DNA of 8,560 nucleotides from Lysobacterales bacterium. Lineage in GTDB: Bacteria > Pseudomonadota > Gammaproteobacteria > Xanthomonadales > Marinicellaceae. The position numbers and the translations under genes were made by a program. The stretch covers positions 1-8,560 of the forward strand of contig JALSIL010000562.1 in NCBI GenBank assembly GCA_026990095.1, in the 5' to 3' direction. The notes under the pieces were generated by a model. The model was given only the letters and a program-made list of their open reading frames with translations, made no database searches and had not been told where the DNA came from. Below, in pieces: positions 5,222 to 8,560 of the stretch (position 1 is the stretch's first letter; each line of letters begins with the position of its first letter).

Positions 5222-6055
5222 TTATTCAAACCCATCTGAAAATACACTTTGCTGGATAACATGAATAATCCCTGTTGAGCTTGGGTGAGTAGCACAATGA
5301 AAGGGGATTTCTTGTGGGCTGTCAAAACGCACATAAATATTCCACGGGAATCCAGTTGGGTTTGATGAGGTGTTGTTGGTGCCATCACCATCACAACCAA
5401 CAGCACAAATTAAACTGTTGTCATCGGCAACAAAATTATGCGAACCGCCATCATTAAGCATGTTGATTATTTCTCCAACTTGAATGGTCAAATCCATGGG
5501 ATTAAATTGATTGCTAGTGGTTGCATGCAATTCATGTACAGGCACAGAAGTTGGTTCAACAACAGTTACAGAACCTTGCATGCCAAATCCAACATGAGGT
5601 TCACAGATATAACTGATAAAGCCAACCTTTCTAAAGGTGACTTCACTGACCCATAGATTGGTTGAAGGATTGCCGTTTCCACCCACTCCATCACAGCCAT
5701 TGGCACAACGGAAGCTGTTATCTTGTGCTTTAACATTGTGTCCTCCACCCGTATTTATCCAGCGAACGGTGTCACCCGCTTCAATCTGAATGTTCGCAGG
5801 GGTAAAGACGTTGCTTGAAACCATAACCTCATGAATGGTTGCAAAGCTTGGCAGGCTAAATAACAAGACTAGGAGCTTGCCCGAGAATAGGAATCGTGAT
5901 GAAAAGAAGTTGGGTTTAGGGCTATCTTTCAGTTTTTTGAGAAGAATAGCACGGCTATTTGCCGAGAAAAAGCGGAAAATGGCACAAATCCAACTTCTTT
6001 GTAATAGATTTTCTGTTCTCGGACAAAATCCTAGGGCGTATATAATATTTTTCAT
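5222..6055 (-). CDS. Secreted two-domain cupredoxin (plastocyanin-like) with an inserted element in its signal peptide
   Basis: Read from the ATG at 6055 it is 277 residues. Two tandem plastocyanin-like domains follow an N-terminal leader. In numbering from this start, domain 1 (about 75-167) has a type-1 copper set: H106 (GGGHNV), C151 and H154 (ICEPH), M159 (GFGM). Domain 2 (about 172-266) keeps H206 (GSHNF), C254 and H257 (HCATH), but has no Met at the matching axial position. Each domain carries a DNSxxCAxGCDG insertion, probably a disulfide loop. The protein ends FSDGFE. Such proteins carry electrons or bind copper outside the cytoplasm. Codons for residues 8-62 come from a 158-bp palindromic element plus its CTAG flanks. 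Deleting 54 codons gives MKNIIYALVLLFSLPSFA, a standard signal peptide, so the ancestral product was 223 residues. The LVLLFSLPSFA half remains next to the mature domain, so export may persist. An in-frame ATG at 6073 is a less likely start. Confidence 0.88.
   Translation of the reverse strand: MKNIIYALGFCPRTENLLQRSWICAIFRFFSANSRAILLKKLKDSPKPNFFSSRFLFSGKLLVLLFSLPSFATIHEVMVSSNVFTPANIQIEAGDTVRWINTGGGHNVKAQDNSFRCANGCDGVGGNGNPSTNLWVSEVTFRKVGFISYICEPHVGFGMQGSVTVVEPTSVPVHELHATTSNQFNPMDLTIQVGEIINMLNDGGSHNFVADDNSLICAVGCDGDGTNNTSSNPTGFPWNIYVRFDSPQEIPFHCATHPSSTGIIHVIQQSVFSDGFE
5873..6030. mobile_element. 158-bp palindromic MITE-like element with CTAG target duplication
   Basis: The element is bounded by CTAG on both sides (5869-5872 and 6031-6034), as a 4-bp target duplication would be. 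Its ends are inverted repeats: GAGCTTGCCCGAGAATAG at the left (5873-5890) and GATTTTGTCCGAGAACAG as the complement of the right end. The match continues inward, with AAGAAGTTGG in both arms; over the outer 50 bases, counting CTAG, I count 36 identical positions without gaps. The centre is a perfect AATAGC-ACG-GCTATT hairpin (5945-5959), so the whole unit is one long imperfect palindrome. It has no transposase. It lies inside the cupredoxin signal-peptide codons, and removing it with one CTAG (162 bp) restores an intact signal peptide in frame. CTAG fits the YTAR-type targets known for some IS5-family elements, but the parent transposon is not identifiable here. Confidence 0.85.
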
Positions 6056-6194
6056 GTCGCAACTATAACTCATGTAAATGTAAAGAATTGTTAATTAAGC
6101 ACTGTATTTGTAAGGTTTGCAGCAAACTGTGACTGTATTCGCATATTTCAAACTGTTTTTTGTTAGTATAAGTCAACAAATAGTGTTTTACATA

Positions 6195-6212
6195 TGAAAT
6201 AAACTAATTTCA
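6195..6212. promoter_or_regulatory. Inverted repeat upstream of the DUF1800 operon
   Basis: TGAAAT (6195-6200) and ATTTCA (6207-6212) form perfect 6-bp arms around a 6-base spacer, 27 bp before the DUF1800 start codon. It overlaps a TATGAAATA motif (6193-6201) also seen twice upstream of the sufU-type gene. It could be an operator or a leader hairpin. The 184-bp gap between the divergent cupredoxin and DUF1800 start codons shows no strong -35/-10 pair. Confidence 0.35.
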
Positions 6213-6226
6213 CGTTTTATTATCAA

Positions 6227-6232
6227 AGAGGT
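6227..6232 (+). promoter_or_regulatory. Ribosome-binding site of the DUF1800 gene
   Basis: AGAGGT lies 7 nt before the ATG at 6240. This is a good Shine-Dalgarno and fixes that start, although the protein then lacks any signal peptide. Confidence 0.75.
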
Positions 6233-6239
6233 ACAGCCT

Positions 6240-8006
6240 ATGAATACCGTTAAACGTAAGTACTATAATCGACCCGAAATGAACTTAGCAAATAAGTTTG
6301 AAATGCCTTCAGGAATGGCGAAAAGCAAACCGTTAAGTGCATTACCGATTCCATTAAAGACAAAGGGTAAATTACTTGATTTCTCCCCTTCTGCGATTCA
6401 AACTCCTAGCTTAATGCATCGGGTGTTAAGCAAAATGGGCTATGGCTCGACACCTGATTTAATCGCACATATTCAAACATTATCGGGAGTAACTGATAAT
6501 GATAAAATATTATCTTATATTGACGAACAATTAAACCCAAGTTTAATTGATGACAGTGTAGTGGATGCACAACTAACCCATGGTTATCAGACACTTAATA
6601 AAACACGCACACAATTATTTCAAGACCATTACCGTCGCCCTGATGGGGTTGCGATACCTTGGGAATACCATGTTTTACCTGGTTTTGAGACTTATTGTGC
6701 CACCAGTTTGAGAGGCACTCAGAGCAATCGACAGTTATTAGAAGTCATGGCAGATTTTTGGCATAACCATTTTAATGTCTATATGGATGCTGATGGTATT
6801 CCACCCATGTTTGTGCATTACGATCGAGATGTTATTCGTGCCGATGCCTTGGGTAATTTTCGTTCTATGCTGGAGGGTGTTACCAAGGCGACTTGTATGT
6901 TGGATTACTTGGGCAATGCCTATAATCATAAAGACGCACCCAATGAAAATTATGCCCGTGAAATTTTAGAATTACACACCATTAGTGCAGAGAATTATTT
7001 TGGTCACATGAATCCAGCTGACGTGCCTGTTGATTTACAAGGCAGAAAAACGGGCTATGTTGAGGCTGATGTGCAAGAAATGGCTCGGGCATTAACGGGT
7101 TGGTCCTACAGTGGAGCGGACTGGGAGCCCAACGCAACGGGTGAATTCCTCTATCGTGATAGTTGGCATGACAAAGGCGATAAAACAGTCATGGGAAACA
7201 CTTATTCCTTTAATGCAGCTACTCCAGAGTCCGATGTATTAGAAATTTTAGATTATTTGGCTGAACACCCTGCAACCAATGAATTTTTAGCTAAAAAATT
7301 ATGCAAACGTTTTATTAGTGACAACCCGCCTCAATCAATTATTGATGCAGTTAAGACAACATTGCATAATAACTGGCAAGCTTCAAATCAAATTCAGTTG
7401 GCAATGGAAACTCTATTGAAATCAAATGAATTTCTTACAACGTGGGGTGAAAAAATAAAACGTCCTTTTGAACGCGTTATGTCAGCCATGCGACAAATTG
7501 GTTATTCTTATGATTTTGATCCAACGCTAAACATGTCAGATGACCATTTCTGGGCATTTTATAACTCGGGACATATGCCTTTTTATTGGACTTCTCCCAA
7601 TGGTTATCCAGATGTTAAGTCTCACTGGTTGGGGTCATCAAGCATGATGGCAACTTGGCGTTATATACAAATGATTAGTCAGTGGCATGTTAATTACGAT
7701 GAAAACCTACCAAACTACAATGACATTCTCAATATAACCTTGAACCAATTTCCTAATCCATTGGATCGAACAGCCAATAATATTGTTGATTATTGGTTTG
7801 AACGTGCCTGTGGGTTACCACCTGATACGATGATGAAAGAAAAATTGACGGATTTTATGTCCTATTTGGACTACACCAACCCTGTTGTGTCAGATAAAGA
7901 CGCTCCTATTGACTTTAGTGTTGAGGATTGGCCAAGCTATAATCAAGAGCGATTGTTTGCTGTGGTTTCAACAATATTTTTAACTTCTGAATTTAATTAC
8001 AGGTGA
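6240..8006 (+). CDS. DUF1800 family protein
   Basis: This 588-residue protein matches DUF1800. Its hallmarks are the N-terminal helix 'MHRVLSKMGYGSTPDLIAHI' (59-78), FWHNHFNV (173-180), the strongly conserved NENYAREILELHTI (235-248), the QEMARALTGWSY helix (279-290), and LAKKLCKRFISD later in the protein. The biochemical role of the family is unknown. Its genes are very often paired with DUF1501 genes, as here, where the next gene starts 5 nt after this stop. The first 50 residues are polar and basic with no hydrophobic stretch, so I see no Sec or Tat signal. The start is supported by the AGAGGT site, and no upstream in-frame extension would add a signal. It is likely co-expressed and perhaps co-exported with its partner. 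Divergent from the cupredoxin gene. Confidence 0.93.
   Translation: MNTVKRKYYNRPEMNLANKFEMPSGMAKSKPLSALPIPLKTKGKLLDFSPSAIQTPSLMHRVLSKMGYGSTPDLIAHIQTLSGVTDNDKILSYIDEQLNPSLIDDSVVDAQLTHGYQTLNKTRTQLFQDHYRRPDGVAIPWEYHVLPGFETYCATSLRGTQSNRQLLEVMADFWHNHFNVYMDADGIPPMFVHYDRDVIRADALGNFRSMLEGVTKATCMLDYLGNAYNHKDAPNENYAREILELHTISAENYFGHMNPADVPVDLQGRKTGYVEADVQEMARALTGWSYSGADWEPNATGEFLYRDSWHDKGDKTVMGNTYSFNAATPESDVLEILDYLAEHPATNEFLAKKLCKRFISDNPPQSIIDAVKTTLHNNWQASNQIQLAMETLLKSNEFLTTWGEKIKRPFERVMSAMRQIGYSYDFDPTLNMSDDHFWAFYNSGHMPFYWTSPNGYPDVKSHWLGSSSMMATWRYIQMISQWHVNYDENLPNYNDILNITLNQFPNPLDRTANNIVDYWFERACGLPPDTMMKEKLTDFMSYLDYTNPVVSDKDAPIDFSVEDWPSYNQERLFAVVSTIFLTSEFNYR
8001..8006 (+). promoter_or_regulatory. Ribosome-binding site of the DUF1501 gene, inside the DUF1800 stop
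   Basis: AGGTGA contains the last Arg codon and the TGA stop of the DUF1800 gene and lies 5 nt before the next ATG (8012). The overlap of stop and Shine-Dalgarno points to translational coupling of the two genes. Confidence 0.75.
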
Positions 8007-8011
8007 GTAAG

Positions 8012-8560
8012 ATGAAAAAAATAAACAGAAGAAATTTTCTTAAAAAAGCTGGGCTTGTGTCTCTAGGAGCGGTTGCTGGTGTTCAGGTTGGTTTTGGAAA
8101 CACTATTTTGAGAGGAAAAGGTGCGGGCAGTAATGAGCTTTTAATATACGTGCAACTCAATGGTGCAATGGATGGTTTAAATATGGTGCCGCCTCGTACA
8201 GGTGCAGATTATTTCGAATACGCCAATGTTTTAAGGCCTGTGATTCATATTCCCAATACCCAATCACTGGCTCTCAATGGAGTGGTTGAGTTCGGTTTGC
8301 ATCCCTTAGCAACAGGTATGCAGAGCTTATTTAATGCCAATAAACTGGCAATAATTCACGCCACTGGCTTAATGCAAGCCAATCGCAGTCATTTTGTGTC
8401 CACTGCATTGATGGAACAAGGCGTGCAAAGCACAGCAACCAATTATGGTACGGGTTGGATAACGCGGTATTTTGAAAGTTCAGAAACAACTCCAGCAAAT
8501 CCTGTCATACCTTCATTGGTTCCATCTTACAGCAACACCGATGCTGTTTTGGGTGATGCC
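8012..8560 (+). CDS. DUF1501 family protein with Tat-type signal (partial, runs off right edge)
   Basis: The first 183 residues are in view, open to the window end. The N-terminus MKKINRRNFLKKAGLVSLGA has the twin-arginine pattern RRNFLKKA followed by a mild hydrophobic segment (LVSLGAVAGVQVGF), so export by Tat is likely. The domain is DUF1501: 'LLIYVQLNGAMDGLNMVPP' (43-61) matches the family's first strand and GGxDGL-type motif, here reading NGAMDGL. Then come 'FGLHPLATGMQSLF' (94-107), 'LAIIHATGLMQANRSHF' (112-128) and a Met-Glu-containing helix, all in family order. Members are related to the alkaline-phosphatase/sulfatase fold, but activity is not established for most. The gene directly follows DUF1800 with a 5-nt gap. 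Full-length relatives are roughly 400-500 residues, so more than half is missing. Confidence 0.92.
   Translation, partial: MKKINRRNFLKKAGLVSLGAVAGVQVGFGNTILRGKGAGSNELLIYVQLNGAMDGLNMVPPRTGADYFEYANVLRPVIHIPNTQSLALNGVVEFGLHPLATGMQSLFNANKLAIIHATGLMQANRSHFVSTALMEQGVQSTATNYGTGWITRYFESSETTPANPVIPSLVPSYSNTDAVLGDA

Noticed and set aside
5201..5228. TGAATA/TATTCA inverted repeat spanning the stops of the sufU-type and cupredoxin genes
   Set aside because: Six-base arms with a 16-base loop and no T-run on either side; too weak to call a terminator.
5835..6068. Plus-strand open frame of 77 codons across the palindromic element
   Set aside because: It is open because the palindrome is stop-free on both strands. 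It lies antisense to the cupredoxin signal region, has no ribosome-binding site and no protein-like composition (very basic, low complexity of families). Not called as a gene.
6056..6073. Upstream in-frame ATG for the cupredoxin gene
   Set aside because: It would add MSYSCD before MKNII. The reconstructed signal peptide starts naturally at the second ATG (6055) with Met-Lys, so the upstream one is less likely; neither has a good Shine-Dalgarno.
1..8560. CRISPR arrays, tRNA or rRNA genes, prophage or toxin-antitoxin genes
   Set aside because: No regularly spaced repeats, no cloverleaf or rRNA-like sequence, and no integrase, transposase or toxin-antitoxin pair was seen on either strand.

Overview
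The window is AT-rich bacterial chromosome. The gene set suggests a marine or environmental gammaproteobacterium: a DUF1800/DUF1501 pair, a TolB-propeller/amidohydrolase fusion, a CspA-type protein and secreted cupredoxins ending in an '..FSDGFE' tail. That tail recalls Marinicella-like and Xanthomonadales-related bacteria, but this placement is an inference from memory, not a search result.

Layout, left to right. (1) The N-terminus of a small membrane protein on the minus strand, cut by the window edge. (2) A 164-bp gap with overlapping inverted repeats. (3) A large exported propeller plus amidohydrolase protein (minus). (4) A 43-bp divergent gap, then a zinc-ribbon/SAM methyltransferase (plus). 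(5) A strong hairpin terminator shared with the convergent cold-shock gene (minus). (6) A 375-bp gene-free stretch holding the cold-shock leader, several short repeats and the start region of (7) an orphan sufU-type Fe-S assembly gene (plus). (8) A convergent two-domain cupredoxin gene (minus). (9) A DUF1800-DUF1501 operon (plus), the second gene running off the right edge.

The main discovery is a 158-bp palindromic, transposase-less element (5873-6030) inside the cupredoxin gene. It is flanked by a CTAG direct repeat (5869-5872 and 6031-6034) and sits exactly within the signal-peptide codons. Element plus one CTAG is 162 bp, or 54 codons, so the frame is kept. Removing it on paper restores a textbook 18-residue signal peptide (MKNIIYALVLLFSLPSFA). 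The element has no stop codon in the frame the host gene uses. It therefore looks like a MITE that has become protein-coding, comparable in concept to the Rickettsia palindromic elements.

The other genes look like independent transcription units and not one pathway. The clear exceptions are the DUF1800/DUF1501 pair, which is translationally coupled, and the methyltransferase/cold-shock pair, which shares a terminator.
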